Shown here: piece after piece, positions 9,471 through 17,761 of the stretch
Numbering within the stretch: the first letter of the stretch is position 1
Layout: every line of letters starts with the position of its first letter
Assembly: GCF_000308555.1 (NCBI RefSeq)
Contig: NZ_BAFY01000129.1
Location: forward strand, 17,397 to 81,396
DNA: 64,000 nucleotides
Reading direction: 5' to 3'
DNA from: Nocardia cyriacigeorgica NBRC 100375
Lineage (GTDB): Bacteria > Actinomycetota > Actinomycetes > Mycobacteriales > Mycobacteriaceae
Notes under the pieces: model-generated
What the model saw: the letters and a program-made list of their open reading frames with translations, nothing else
The model's database searches: none
Told to the model about the DNA's origin: nothing
Program-made: the position numbers and the translations under genes

Positions 9471-10519
9471 GCCCGGAAGCCGGTGCGGGACTGGGCAGCT
9501 CGGAGTTCTTGACCACTCCGATCCCCGCGCCCTCCGAAGCGTCTGCCGTGGGCGGAGGTGCCGAGCCGGTGCGACGCGTCGCCCTGCCGCACGCGGAGGC
9601 CACGGCCCAGCCGGGCCCGCGGCCCGCGCATCCCGGGCGCGCCCATGTGCCCGGTCCGCCGGACCGGTTCGAGGCCGACCTGGGCGCCGTCGCGCTGGTC
9701 ACCGACCGCGGTGTGGCCCACGCGCGCAACGAGGACGCGGTCGCCGCGGGCGTCGGTATCCCCGCACGCGGGCGCGCGCCCGTTACGGTGGCCGTTGTCT
9801 GCGACGGCGTGTCGTCCTCGCCGAATCCGCAGGCGGCTTCCGGCACCGCCGCACGCACCGGCGTCGATGCCTGCCTGAGCGCGCTGGCCGAGGGCAGGCC
9901 CGTCGAGGACGCGGCCACCGCGGGCCTGGCCGCCGCCGCGGCCGCGGTCCGCGACATCGCCTCGATCGACGGCGACTCACCCTCGTGCACCTACGTCGGT
10001 GCCATCGTGCACGACGACGGCGCGGGCAACGCCACGATCACCGTCGCCAATGTCGGTGACAGCCGCGCCTACTGGCTGGTCCCCGGCGATACCGGCGACG
10101 ACGACGCCGAACCAGCGTCCCGGCGGCTCACCCTCGACGACTCCTGGGCCCAGGCCCTCGTCGACGCCGGCGCCATGGACGAGGCCGCCGCCATGAACGA
10201 CCCACGCGCGCACACCCTGCTGCGCTGGCTCGGCGCCGACTACGACCAGCAGCCGTGGTCGTCGCGCAGCGTGCAGAGCTTCCGGTGCACCGGCCCTGGC
10301 GTGCTGCTGCTGTGCAGCGACGGGCTGTGGAACTATCTGCCCGATCCGGTCGCCTTGGCCGCGATAGCCACGGCGAAGCCGCCCGCCCTCGCTGCCAGGG
10401 ATCTGGCCGATTACGCGGTGGCGTGCGGCGGCGGCGACAACATCACCGTGGCGCTGGTACCGGTGGGTGCTCTGGACCCATCTGAGCCGGCCGCGCCCGC
10501 GGTGGCAAACGGTCAGTGA
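9467..10519 (+). CDS. PP2C-family Ser/Thr protein phosphatase
   Basis: A 350-residue soluble metal-dependent phosphatase. After an approximately 70-residue Pro/Ala-rich N-terminus it has the PP2C motifs in order: VTDRGVAHARNEDAVAAG, VVCDGVSSSPNPQAASGTAA (metal-binding Asp), ITVANVGDSRAYWL, LLLCSDGLWNY and GGGDNITVALV. It should dephosphorylate Ser/Thr-phosphorylated proteins, with the transmembrane kinase at 18963-21212 a possible counterpart elsewhere in this window. Its stop overlaps the convergent UsfY-like gene by 7 bp. The ATG at 9467 overlaps the stop of a short upstream frame. Confidence 0.88.
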   Translation: MSPEAGAGLGSSEFLTTPIPAPSEASAVGGGAEPVRRVALPHAEATAQPGPRPAHPGRAHVPGPPDRFEADLGAVALVTDRGVAHARNEDAVAAGVGIPARGRAPVTVAVVCDGVSSSPNPQAASGTAARTGVDACLSALAEGRPVEDAATAGLAAAAAAVRDIASIDGDSPSCTYVGAIVHDDGAGNATITVANVGDSRAYWLVPGDTGDDDAEPASRRLTLDDSWAQALVDAGAMDEAAAMNDPRAHTLLRWLGADYDQQPWSSRSVQSFRCTGPGVLLLCSDGLWNYLPDPVALAAIATAKPPALAARDLADYAVACGGGDNITVALVPVGALDPSEPAAPAVANGQ

Positions 10520-10851
10520 CCCTGCTGGTCGGTGAGTTTGTGCCCGTGCATCGCCTTCACCCGGCGATGCTCGAGCGCGATGACGGCCACGCCGCCGATC
10601 AGCAGGACGGCCGCGGCGATACCGCCGACGATGGCCCAGCCCTCATAGCCGTAGCCGGCCGCGGTCAAGGTGAGAGCGACGGCCACCAGCCCGAGCGCGC
10701 ACATCACGATGCCGGGCCAGTTGCGCACGTCCTCCATCGCCTCGCCCGCATGCGCGCGGGTGGTGCGGGTCTCGTCGGGGAAATGATGTTCGGGAACGTG
10801 CGGGGAGTCCCGGTGGAAACCCCTGGTCGAATCGTCGGGCGCGGCTGCCAT
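10513..10851 (-). CDS. UsfY-like small membrane protein
   Basis: A 112-residue protein with a charged N-terminus, then TTRAHAGEAMEDVRNWPGI and two transmembrane segments (about residues 48-66 and 72-92) ending in IALEHRRVKAMHGH. Mycobacterial UsfY, encoded beside rsbW-sigF, has the same arrangement: a TTR-AGES-like motif, two hydrophobic segments and EHRR. UsfY is a member of the SigF regulon of unknown function. The ATG at 10851 has GAAGGAGAA upstream; longer in-frame starts look like shadow. It is divergent from a small stress-type gene, and SigF/SigB-like elements lie between the two. Confidence 0.65.
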   Translation of the reverse strand: MAAAPDDSTRGFHRDSPHVPEHHFPDETRTTRAHAGEAMEDVRNWPGIVMCALGLVAVALTLTAAGYGYEGWAIVGGIAAAVLLIGGVAVIALEHRRVKAMHGHKLTDQQGH

Positions 10852-10909
10852 CGCGTTCTCCTTCCGGTCGATGATCCGGGGTGAGCGTCCGGATGGTGAC
10901 AACCGCCGA

Positions 10910-10934
10910 GTACCCCGCGACCGCCGAAACAATC
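10910..10934 (-). promoter_or_regulatory. Weak SigF/SigB-like promoter for the UsfY-like gene
   Basis: Reading leftward, GATT (complement of 10931-10934), 15 nt, then GGGTAC (complement of 10910-10915). The -10 matches the GGGTAY consensus, but the -35 is only 3/4 of GTTT. Confidence 0.35.
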
Positions 10935-10980
10935 GAGATCCCCGCCACCAGGGCATCCGCGGACAGCTGCCTGTCCGGTG

Positions 10981-11006
10981 GTTTGTCGCCGAACGGGCAC
11001 GGGTAT
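10981..11006 (+). promoter_or_regulatory. SigF/SigB-type promoter
   Basis: GTTT (10981-10984), a 16-nt spacer, then GGGTAT (11001-11006): an exact match to the GTTT-N15/17-GGGTAY consensus of actinobacterial general-stress sigma factors. It lies 84 nt upstream of the small protein gene at 11090. Confidence 0.7.
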
Positions 11007-11089
11007 CAAGTCGGCGAGCCGGTGCGATCGTCTCGACGGTTCGCTCATCGGTGACCGCTACGCACGCACCTACCGCGAGGAGGTTCGTC

Positions 11090-11401
11090 ATGAACGGTGG
11101 ACCATCGGCCGGTCCGGGACAGACCATGGTCACCACCAACCACGACGTCATCCGTCGCTGGGCCGAAAGGCGCGGCGCCAACCCGGCCACCATGCCGGGC
11201 AGCGACTACAACGGACGCGTCGAAGTGTTGCGTTTCGACTTCCCCCGCTACGGCGGCGCGGGGTTGCTGCCCGTCGACTGGGACGACTGGTTCGCCACCT
11301 TCGACGCACGTCAGCTGTGCTTCCGCTACCAGGAACGACGCCCCGACGGCAGTCCGAGCAACTTCTTCCGATTGGAGCGTCCGGACCGACCGGTTCGGTG
11401 A
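11090..11401 (+). CDS. Conserved small protein of unknown function, probable stress gene
   Basis: A 103-residue hydrophilic protein with no signal peptide or membrane segment. It opens MNGGPSAGPGQTMVTTNHDV and continues with IRRWAERRGANPATMPG, VLRFDFPRYGGAG, the aromatic run PVDWDDWFATFDARQLCFRY and a C-terminal NFFRLERP. I recognise this as a small actinobacterial family sometimes mislabelled as an alpha-glucan branching enzyme; its length excludes that activity. GAGGAGG precedes the ATG. An exact SigF/SigB-type promoter upstream and a divergent UsfY-like gene suggest it belongs to a general-stress regulon. Function unknown. Confidence 0.75.
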   Translation: MNGGPSAGPGQTMVTTNHDVIRRWAERRGANPATMPGSDYNGRVEVLRFDFPRYGGAGLLPVDWDDWFATFDARQLCFRYQERRPDGSPSNFFRLERPDRPVR

Positions 11402-11556
11402 GCGATCTCACGCGAGGTTTAGCAATCGGGCATACAGGGCACTACTGTTACCGGAAAGTTGCTCGAGAAAAGCTGAAAAGCGGAACATCGCGTCGGTCTG
11501 GGGATGCGAACCTCCGCGCCGCGATGCGCTCCGCGTATCTGCAAAGGATTTGAATA

Positions 11557-12267
11557 TTGAGCGCGAGCCTGATGATCGTGGAAGACGACGACAGGGTCCG
11601 AGGCGCATTGCGCCTGGCCATGGAGGACGAGGGCTACGACGTCGAAGAAGCCGAGGAGGCCGAGGACGCGCTCGATCATCTGCGAAGCAACGGCGTTCCC
11701 GATGTGATGATCGTCGATCTGATGCTGGGTGGCATGGATGGGTTCACCTGCATCCGTGAGATCCGCCGCGATCACGATGTGCCGATCATCGTGGTCAGCG
11801 CCCGCGACGACACCCACGACGTGGTGGCGGCGCTGGAAGCCGGCGCCGACGACTTCGTCACCAAGCCCTTCGAGATCAAGGAGATCACCGCCAGGATGCG
11901 GGCGCTGCGCCGCCGCGCCCGGCTCTCGGCCGAGCGGGAAGCGCCGGTCGAGGTGGTGCTCGACGCCGATCCGGACGCACCGCTGATCCTCGCCCCCGAC
12001 GGCGGCGCGGTCCGCCGCGGCGACGAGGAGATCGCACTGACGCTGACCGAGTTCCGCCTGCTGTGCGAGCTGGCCGAGGTGCCCGGCCGGGTGCTGAGCC
12101 GGTCGGTGCTGCTCGAGCGGGTCTGGGACCGCGGTTTCTTCGGCGACGAGCGCATCGTCGATGTGCACATGCGCCGGTTGCGCACCAAGATCGAACGCGA
12201 TCCGTCCGACCCGCGGATCGTGGTCACCGTGCGTGGTCTCGGTTACCGGCTCGACGTGCAACGCTGA
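11557..12267 (+). CDS. OmpR/PhoB-family response regulator
   Basis: A 236-residue DNA-binding response regulator. The receiver domain has acidic residues EDDD at 9-12, the phospho-acceptor D54 in VDLMLGGMDG, S/T-region VVSARDD and K103 in VTKPFE. The C-terminal winged helix (about residues 140-233) carries LTLTEFRLLCELAEVPGRVL and VHMRRLRTKIE. The start is a TTG with AAAGGA 8 nt upstream; an ATG five codons on would truncate the first strand. The kinase gene follows after 23 bp on the same strand, and ectA begins 1.2 kb further on. Confidence 0.9.
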   Translation: MSASLMIVEDDDRVRGALRLAMEDEGYDVEEAEEAEDALDHLRSNGVPDVMIVDLMLGGMDGFTCIREIRRDHDVPIIVVSARDDTHDVVAALEAGADDFVTKPFEIKEITARMRALRRRARLSAEREAPVEVVLDADPDAPLILAPDGGAVRRGDEEIALTLTEFRLLCELAEVPGRVLSRSVLLERVWDRGFFGDERIVDVHMRRLRTKIERDPSDPRIVVTVRGLGYRLDVQR

Positions 12268-12290
12268 GCGGGCCGCCCATCTCAGCGTCG

Positions 12291-13349
12291 ATGACGAACG
12301 CCGAACGCGTCCGCACCCGGCTCGACCCGGGCCTGTGGAGCCTACGGGGCCGGGTCACCATCGCCTTTGCGGCGACCTCGGGCCTGATGTCACTGGCCCT
12401 GGTGCTGCTGGTCTTCGCCCGTCTGGGCGAGGACGGCGTCACCCTCGGGGAACGTGTCGTCAACCGCCCGGTGCTGGTGATCTGCTGTGCGCTGGTAGCC
12501 GCGACGCTCGGCGCCGCGGTCGGGATCTGGGTCGGGCGCCGGGTACTGCGGCCACTGCGTGATGTCGCCGAGGCGGCGGCCAAGATCGCCTCCGGTGATC
12601 TCGGCATCCGCCTGCCCGATACCCACGATCAGGACCTGGCCAGTACCGTCGACTCGTTCAACCGGATGGTCGATTCGCTGCAACGGCGCATCGACCGTGA
12701 ACACCGGCTCTTCGGCGACGTCAGCCATGAGCTGCGGACGCCGCTGACCACCCTCACCGCCAGCGTCGAGGTGTTGAACCGCCATCGTGACGATCTGCCG
12801 GAACGCTCGCGCCGGGCTCTGGCCCTGGTCACCGCCGAGGTGGATCATCTGCGACGGCTGCTCGACGACCTGCTGGCGCTGGCACGGGTCGAGGCGGGCA
12901 TGCACCACGGCGATGCCGACCCGTTGTCGGTGGCCGAGCTGCTCACCCACACCCTGCGCGACAGCAGGCATCCGGTGCAGTTGCTGACCGTCGCCGAGGA
13001 CGTCGTCGTCCGCGGCCGCAAGCTCGAACTCGAGCGTGCGGTGGTCAACCTGCTGGAGAACGCCGACCGGCACGGCGGGGGAGTCGTCGCGGTCACCGTG
13101 CACCGCGCGGGCGGCCACGCCGTCATCGCCGTCGACGACGCCGGCCCCGGCGTGCCACCGGCCGATCGCGACCGGATCTTCGAACGGTTCGCCACCGCGC
13201 GCACCAGCCGCCGCACCGCCGACGGCGGCACCGGTATCGGCCTGGCCCTGGTGGCCGAAACGGTCGCCACCCACAAGGGCACCGTGGAATGCGGTGCCCG
13301 CCCCGGCGGCGGCGCGCGATTCACCATTCGCTTGCCCGCTATCGAGTGA
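12291..13349 (+). CDS. Two-component sensor histidine kinase
   Basis: A 352-residue membrane kinase. Two transmembrane segments (about residues 20-43 and 60-86) flank only a short external loop, so it may sense a membrane state rather than a large ligand. A HAMP linker follows (RRVLRPLRDVAEAAAKIASG), then the H-box FGDVSHELRTPLTTL with phosphorylatable H146, an N-box NLLENADRHGGG, DDAGPGVP and GGTGIGLALV. The open frame runs upstream into the regulator gene, but the ATG at 12291 is 23 bp after its stop. It is paired with the response regulator. The promoter region of the ectoine operon begins directly after its stop, suggesting but not proving a link to osmotic control. Confidence 0.9.
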   Translation: MTNAERVRTRLDPGLWSLRGRVTIAFAATSGLMSLALVLLVFARLGEDGVTLGERVVNRPVLVICCALVAATLGAAVGIWVGRRVLRPLRDVAEAAAKIASGDLGIRLPDTHDQDLASTVDSFNRMVDSLQRRIDREHRLFGDVSHELRTPLTTLTASVEVLNRHRDDLPERSRRALALVTAEVDHLRRLLDDLLALARVEAGMHHGDADPLSVAELLTHTLRDSRHPVQLLTVAEDVVVRGRKLELERAVVNLLENADRHGGGVVAVTVHRAGGHAVIAVDDAGPGVPPADRDRIFERFATARTSRRTADGGTGIGLALVAETVATHKGTVECGARPGGGARFTIRLPAIE

Positions 13350-13493
13350 AATGAAACGTGAGGTATATCCCGAAAATGCGGAGTTCATGAACGGCGTCAC
13401 ACGGCCGTAACACAATCGTAAAGTCCTCGACCAGGTCAGCTCAAAGTTCATTCGTAAGCCTGGGAAAGTACAGAACATCGACCTCGGAGTTGT

Positions 13494-14096
13494 ATGTCAA
13501 CGCAAGCTTTGCCGACACAGACCGACGACGACCCTGCGCGCGTCGATTCCGCGGCGACCCGTTCCGGATCGCACCGGCCCACCGCCGGTGCTCCGATTCT
13601 GCGGACCCCGGAAATTCGCGACGGGGCGCGCATCTGGGGTATCGCGAAGGATTCGCAGGTGCTGGACACCAATTCCAGCTATGCGTATCTGCTGTGGTGC
13701 CGCGATTTCGCCGCCACCTCCGTCGTGGCCGAGGTCGACGGCCGCGTCGTCGGCTTCGTGATCGGGTATCTGCGCCCGGAGTCCCCGCGCACCGTGTTCG
13801 TCTGGCAGGTCGCCGTCGATCACGATCAGCGTGGCCGTGGACTCGGCGTCGCGATGCTCGATCGCTTGGTGGACAACCTGATCGACGCCGAAGGACCCGG
13901 CGTCGACGCCCTGGAGACGACCGTCTCACCGGACAACCCGGCCTCGATCGCGATGTTCGCCGCGCTGGCGCGGCGCCGCGACGCGGAGATGACCAAGACC
14001 GAGTTGTTCACTCCCGGCGATTTTCCCGACAGCCATATCGCCGAGGACCTGTACCGAATCGCACCGATCGCCCGTAAAACTGAAAGGGATCTATGA
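13494..14096 (+). CDS. ectA: L-2,4-diaminobutyrate N-acetyltransferase EctA
   Basis: Acetylates L-2,4-diaminobutyrate with acetyl-CoA to give N-gamma-acetyl-diaminobutyrate, the second step of ectoine synthesis. A 200-residue GNAT protein: a variable N-terminus, then ILRTPEIRDGARIWGIAKDS, LLWCRDFAATSVVAEVDGRV and the acetyl-CoA loop VAVDHDQRGRGLGVAMLD, all EctA-typical. GGAG lies 6 nt before the ATG. The 144 bp upstream, after the kinase gene, should hold the operon promoter; I could not identify a consensus there with confidence. The stop overlaps the ectB start (ATGA). Confidence 0.93.
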   Translation: MSTQALPTQTDDDPARVDSAATRSGSHRPTAGAPILRTPEIRDGARIWGIAKDSQVLDTNSSYAYLLWCRDFAATSVVAEVDGRVVGFVIGYLRPESPRTVFVWQVAVDHDQRGRGLGVAMLDRLVDNLIDAEGPGVDALETTVSPDNPASIAMFAALARRRDAEMTKTELFTPGDFPDSHIAEDLYRIAPIARKTERDL

Positions 14097-15358
14097 TGAT
14101 CACCGCTGACACGACGATCTTCGACGCACTGGAATCGAATGTGCGTGGCTACTGCCGCTCCTGGCCCACGGTTTTCGAAACCGCGAAAGGCGCCTGGCTG
14201 CGTGACGAAGAAGGTAAGGATTTTCTCGATTTCTTCGCCGGCGCCGGCGCCCTGAACTACGGGCACAACAACCCCATCCTCAAGAAGGCCCTCATCGATT
14301 ACATCGCCTCCGACGGTGTGACGCACGGGCTGGATATGTCCACCGTCGCCAAGCGGAAACTGCTGGAAACGGTGCGTGACACACTGCTGGCTCCGCGTGG
14401 GCTGGACTACAAGGTGCAGTTCCCCGGACCGACCGGCGCCAATGCCGTGGAAGCCGCGCTGAAGCTGGCCCGTAAGGTCACCGGTCGCCAGACCGTGCTC
14501 AGCTTCACCAACGCCTTCCACGGCATGACCCTCGGCGCGCTGTCGGTGACCGGCAACGCCGCCAAGCGCGCGGGTGCCGGTGTGCCGCTCAACCACGCCA
14601 CCCCGATGCCCTACGACGGCTACTTCGACGGCACCACCGCCGACTTCCAGTGGATGGAGCGTGTGCTCGACGACTCCTCCTCGGGTCTGGACCGTCCGGC
14701 CGCCGTCATCGTGGAGACCGTGCAGGGTGAGGGTGGAGTGAACCTGGCGCGGGCGGAGTGGCTGCGGCATCTGGCCAGCCTGTGCGAGGCGCGCGGCATC
14801 CTGCTGATCGTCGACGATGTGCAGATGGGTTGCGGGCGCACCGGCCCGTTCTTCTCCTTCGAATCGGCGGGCATCACGCCCGATATCGTCACCCTGTCCA
14901 AGTCGATCGGCGGCTACGGCCTGCCGATGGCGCTGGTGCTGTTCAAGCCCGAACACGATGTGTGGGCACCGGGTGAGCACAACGGCACCTTCCGCGGCAA
15001 CAACCCCGCGTTCGTGACCGCGCAGGTGGCGCTGGAGCACTACTGGTCCGACGGTGGGCTGCAAGCCGCCACCGAGGCCAAGGGCGAGCAGATCGCCCAG
15101 GCCTTCGGCGCGATCAGCGAGGGCCTGCCCGGCATCTCGACCCGCGGCCGCGGCCTGGTGCACGGCCTGGTCTTCGACGACGCCTCGCAGGCGGGCAAGG
15201 TCTGCCAGGTCGCCTTCGAACGCGGCCTGCTGGCCGAGACCTCCGGCGCCTCCGACGAGGTCGTGAAGCTGCTGCCCCCCTTGACCATCACCGAGGACGA
15301 GCTCGACCATGGATTGCAGATCCTGACCGGCGCGGTCCACACCGTTTGCGGCGCCTGA
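14093..15358 (+). CDS. ectB: Diaminobutyrate-2-oxoglutarate transaminase EctB
   Basis: Converts L-aspartate-beta-semialdehyde and glutamate to L-2,4-diaminobutyrate, the first dedicated step of ectoine synthesis. A 421-residue class III PLP aminotransferase, normal length. Signature runs are VRGYCRSWPTVFETAKGAWL, FFAGAGALNYGHNNP, FHGMTLGALSVTGN, the PLP-binding IVDDVQMGCGRTG and the Schiff-base region TLSKSIGGYGLPMALVL. Translation is coupled to ectA by a 4-bp overlap with AAAGGGA upstream. ectC follows after 11 bp. Confidence 0.95.
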   Translation: MMITADTTIFDALESNVRGYCRSWPTVFETAKGAWLRDEEGKDFLDFFAGAGALNYGHNNPILKKALIDYIASDGVTHGLDMSTVAKRKLLETVRDTLLAPRGLDYKVQFPGPTGANAVEAALKLARKVTGRQTVLSFTNAFHGMTLGALSVTGNAAKRAGAGVPLNHATPMPYDGYFDGTTADFQWMERVLDDSSSGLDRPAAVIVETVQGEGGVNLARAEWLRHLASLCEARGILLIVDDVQMGCGRTGPFFSFESAGITPDIVTLSKSIGGYGLPMALVLFKPEHDVWAPGEHNGTFRGNNPAFVTAQVALEHYWSDGGLQAATEAKGEQIAQAFGAISEGLPGISTRGRGLVHGLVFDDASQAGKVCQVAFERGLLAETSGASDEVVKLLPPLTITEDELDHGLQILTGAVHTVCGA

Positions 15359-15369
15359 GGAGGCCGAAC

Positions 15370-15765
15370 ATGATCGTGCGTACCACTGAAGAAATCACCG
15401 GAACCGACCGCGATGTGGCCGGCACCGGCTGGCGCAGCAAGCGGATCGTGCTCGGCGGTGACCGGGTGGGGTTCTCCTTCCACGAGACCACCATCGAGGC
15501 AGGCACCACCCACGTCTTCCACTACCAGAACCACGTCGAAGCGGTCTGGCTGGTCGAGGGCGAGGGCACCCTGACCGATCTGACCAACAATCAGACCTAC
15601 GAACTGGGCCCCGGTTCGATGTATCTGCTCGACGGCCATGAAAAGCACCAGCTCGAGGTGCGTACCCGGATGCGCATGATGTGCGTGTTCAATCCGCCGG
15701 TCACCGGGCAGGAGGTTCACGACGAGAACGGCGTCTATCCGTTGGTCGCCGTTCCGGCCAGCTGA
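15370..15765 (+). CDS. ectC: L-ectoine synthase EctC
   Basis: Cyclises N-gamma-acetyl-diaminobutyrate to ectoine. A 131-residue cupin, the typical EctC size, with MIVRTTEEITGTDRDVAGTG at the start, the beta-barrel motif HYQNHVEAVWLVEGEGTLTD and YLLDGHEKHQLEVRT carrying metal and substrate residues. The ATG at 15370 (after GAGGAGG) is preferred over an in-frame start at 15346 that lies inside ectB. ectD follows after 14 bp. Confidence 0.95.
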   Translation: MIVRTTEEITGTDRDVAGTGWRSKRIVLGGDRVGFSFHETTIEAGTTHVFHYQNHVEAVWLVEGEGTLTDLTNNQTYELGPGSMYLLDGHEKHQLEVRTRMRMMCVFNPPVTGQEVHDENGVYPLVAVPAS

Positions 15766-15779
15766 GAAAGGACGCGACG

Positions 15780-16652
15780 TTGGCACACAATCGGATCGAT
15801 CACTACCCGACCCGCACCCCGGAACCGGCGCCGCACCTCGAGCGCCACGACGCGACGGTGTGGGGTCGAATCGAGGCACCCGAGCTCGCCGGATTCGACA
15901 CCGACGGGTATACGATCCTTGACCAGTTGATCTCCCCGGAGGAAGTCGCGCGCTTCGCCCGGGAGATCGACCGGCTCGCCGGCGATCCCGCGCTGCGCGG
16001 CGACGAGCGCGTGATCGTGGAGAAATCCTCGAATCAGGTGCGTTCGGTGTTCGAGGTGCACAAGCTCAGTTCCGCGATCGCGGAGCTGGCAGCGCAGCCG
16101 AGGGTCGCGGGGCTGGCCCGGCAGATCTTGGGGTCGGAGGTCTACCTGCATCAGAGCCGGGTGAACTATCTGCCCGGTTTCGGCGGCACCGGCTTCTACT
16201 GGCACTCCGATTTCGAGACCTGGCACGCCGAGGACGGCATGCCGTCTCCGCGTGCGGTCAGCATCTCCATCGCGCTGACCGACAACTACCCGTTCAACGG
16301 CAGCCTGATGGTGATGCCGGGCTCGCACCGCACTTTCGTGCCGTGCCAGGGTGCGACACCGGCCGATCACTATCGGGAATCGTTGCGGGAGCAGCAGATC
16401 GGGGTCCCGTCCCAGGCCGATATCGAGGACTTGGCGCACAAGTACGGCATCGCGCAGTTCACCGGGCGGGCCGGCTCGGCGCTGGTGTTCGACTCGAACA
16501 TCATGCACGGGTCGGCCAACAACATCACACCGTTCCCGCGCTCGAACATCTTCCTGGTGTTCAACAGCGTGGAAAACACCCTGGAGGAGCCGTTCGCGGC
16601 TCCGGCGCGGCGCCCGACCTACATCGCCAGCCGCGATTTCACGCCGATCTGA
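15780..16652 (+). CDS. ectD: Ectoine 5-hydroxylase EctD
   Basis: A non-heme Fe(II)/2-oxoglutarate dioxygenase converting ectoine to 5-hydroxyectoine. The iron-binding HxD is in GFYWHSDFETWHAEDGMPSP, within the EctD signature, and the distal His in NIMHGSANN. I place the start at the TTG at 15780, which has GAAAGGA at 7 nt spacing; the longer in-frame start at 15681 lies inside ectC. That gives 290 residues, close to the family norm. It completes ectABCD, so this organism should make both compatible solutes. A strong hairpin lies 19 nt after the stop. Confidence 0.93.
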   Translation: MAHNRIDHYPTRTPEPAPHLERHDATVWGRIEAPELAGFDTDGYTILDQLISPEEVARFAREIDRLAGDPALRGDERVIVEKSSNQVRSVFEVHKLSSAIAELAAQPRVAGLARQILGSEVYLHQSRVNYLPGFGGTGFYWHSDFETWHAEDGMPSPRAVSISIALTDNYPFNGSLMVMPGSHRTFVPCQGATPADHYRESLREQQIGVPSQADIEDLAHKYGIAQFTGRAGSALVFDSNIMHGSANNITPFPRSNIFLVFNSVENTLEEPFAAPARRPTYIASRDFTPI

Positions 16653-16671
16653 GCCGACGGTCGCGTCCTGA

Positions 16672-16704
16672 CGGCGGCGGGAAGGGGATCCCTTCCCGCC
16701 GCCG
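16672..16704. terminator. Bidirectional hairpin terminator between ectD and erm
   Basis: A perfect 15-bp stem, CGGCGGCGGGAAGGG (16672-16686) with its complement at 16690-16704, closes a 3-nt loop. It sits 19 nt after the ectD stop and 7 nt after the convergent erm stop, so it can serve both transcripts. Confidence 0.75.
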
Positions 16705-16711
16705 CTGCGTG

Positions 16712-17527
16712 TCAACAGGCGTGCGCGGGCACCCGGCGCAGCAGCCGGTACAGAGTGATCCAGCTGTCCGGGTGCACCAGCCCGACCGGTTCGTCGCCGG
16801 CGATTCCGGCGGCCGCGCAGGCGGTGCGGACCGCGGCGGCAGGCAAGCCACGGCGTAGCGAGGCCGCCAGCGATCCGCCGACGCCGGAGAAGCCGAGCTC
16901 GACCATCGCTCGGTAGGTGGCGCTTTCCGGGCCGGTGAGCAGCGGTTGCGGTCGGCGGGCGAGGCGCAGCACCGCGGCATCGACGCCGGGCACGGGGTCG
17001 AAGCTGCTGCGGCGGATGTGCGGGCCGAGCGTCATCGTCATCGCGGGCCAGTGGGTGACGGTGAGTTTGCTCCATCGGCCGTAATCGCCGGAGTGTTTGC
17101 GCGCGAACTCCCGCTGGGTGAGCAGCGTCGCCGAGGTGAGGTGCTCGGCGGCCAGGCACCAGCGCAGGATGTCGGTGCTGATGCCGAAGGGGATGTTGGC
17201 GATCACCGCGAACGGCGCGCTCGGTGCTTTCGTGCCTCGGAAATCGTTGTGAACCACTCGGATTCGCGGATCTTGTGCGTATCGGGCGCGCAGTCGCCGT
17301 GCGTAGTAGCGGTCCTTCTCGTAGGCGATCACCCGGTAACCGCGGGCGAGGAGTTGCCGGGTCAGCATGCCGTCCCCGGCGCCGATCTCGAGCACCAGGT
17401 CACCGGCGCCGACACCGGCGGCGCGGACGATGGTCTGCGCGGCGCGCGGATCGACGAGAAAGTTCTGCGACAGCTGCTTCCGCGTGCTCGTGGTACGGGC
17501 ATGCGGAGGGAAACGTTTGCGGGACAT
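16712..17527 (-). CDS. erm: Erm-type 23S rRNA (adenine-N6)-methyltransferase
   Basis: A 271-residue SAM-dependent methyltransferase of the Erm/KsgA family. It shows LSQNFLVDPRAAQTIV, the SAM motif LVLEIGAGDGMLT, the acidic VIAYEKDRYYARRL, and the catalytic NIPFGISTDILRW (the N-I/L-P-F/Y motif IV). Erm enzymes methylate A2058 of 23S rRNA and confer macrolide-lincosamide-streptogramin B resistance; housekeeping KsgA has NLPYN and acts on 16S rRNA, and the IPFGIST form here fits Erm. The SD GGAGGA lies 5 nt upstream of the ATG. Upstream are a hairpin, a leaderless-type 34-codon frame and a promoter, an arrangement suggestive of antibiotic-induced regulation. The C-terminal part is Ala/Arg-rich, as in actinobacterial Erm proteins. 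Confidence 0.88.
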   Translation of the reverse strand: MSRKRFPPHARTTSTRKQLSQNFLVDPRAAQTIVRAAGVGAGDLVLEIGAGDGMLTRQLLARGYRVIAYEKDRYYARRLRARYAQDPRIRVVHNDFRGTKAPSAPFAVIANIPFGISTDILRWCLAAEHLTSATLLTQREFARKHSGDYGRWSKLTVTHWPAMTMTLGPHIRRSSFDPVPGVDAAVLRLARRPQPLLTGPESATYRAMVELGFSGVGGSLAASLRRGLPAAAVRTACAAAGIAGDEPVGLVHPDSWITLYRLLRRVPAHAC

Positions 17528-17547
17528 GGGAGTCCTCCGGACGGAGT

Positions 17548-17574
17548 GGACGAATCAGAAGGCGTGATTCGCCC
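17548..17574 (-). promoter_or_regulatory. Hairpin in the erm leader
   Basis: Reading the erm strand, GGGCGAATCA pairs with TGATTCGTCC over 10 bp (one G-U), with a 7-nt loop. It ends about 9 nt before the erm ribosome-binding site and 75 nt after the upstream short ORF, a position where it could modulate erm translation or transcription. Confidence 0.5.
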
Positions 17575-17649
17575 GGACCCATGCCAGGGCACGTGGAGAC
17601 GACGGTTACCAGAACCGCGGGGGAGTGTTGGACGCGATCAGCGGTCTGG

Positions 17650-17754
17650 TCAGCGCGCGATGCGGTGCACCGGCAGAGCCCGGGCCACCGTGCGCAGGCG
17701 GATGAAGTACACGCCGGCCGCGCACGCCGCGTGCTGACCTGTGATGCCACTCAT
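17650..17754 (-). CDS. Putative 34-residue leader peptide upstream of erm
   Basis: A short frame beginning MSGITGQHAACAAG and ending RALPVHRIAR. Its ATG lies 7 nt after a -10-like TAGCGT, which itself follows TGGACA by 18 nt, so it would be the first, leaderless codon of the erm transcript. It ends 122 nt before erm, with a stable hairpin between. Regulated erm genes commonly carry such leader peptides whose stalling exposes the erm start; no known leader sequence is recognisable here, so the role is inference. Confidence 0.4.
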   Translation of the reverse strand: MSGITGQHAACAAGVYFIRLRTVARALPVHRIAR

Positions 17755-17761
17755 GCCGGTC

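Noticed and set aside
14683..14700. GGTCTGGACC, close to the DasR dre core, inside ectB
   Set aside because: Within a conserved coding region far from the GlcNAc genes; a chance match.
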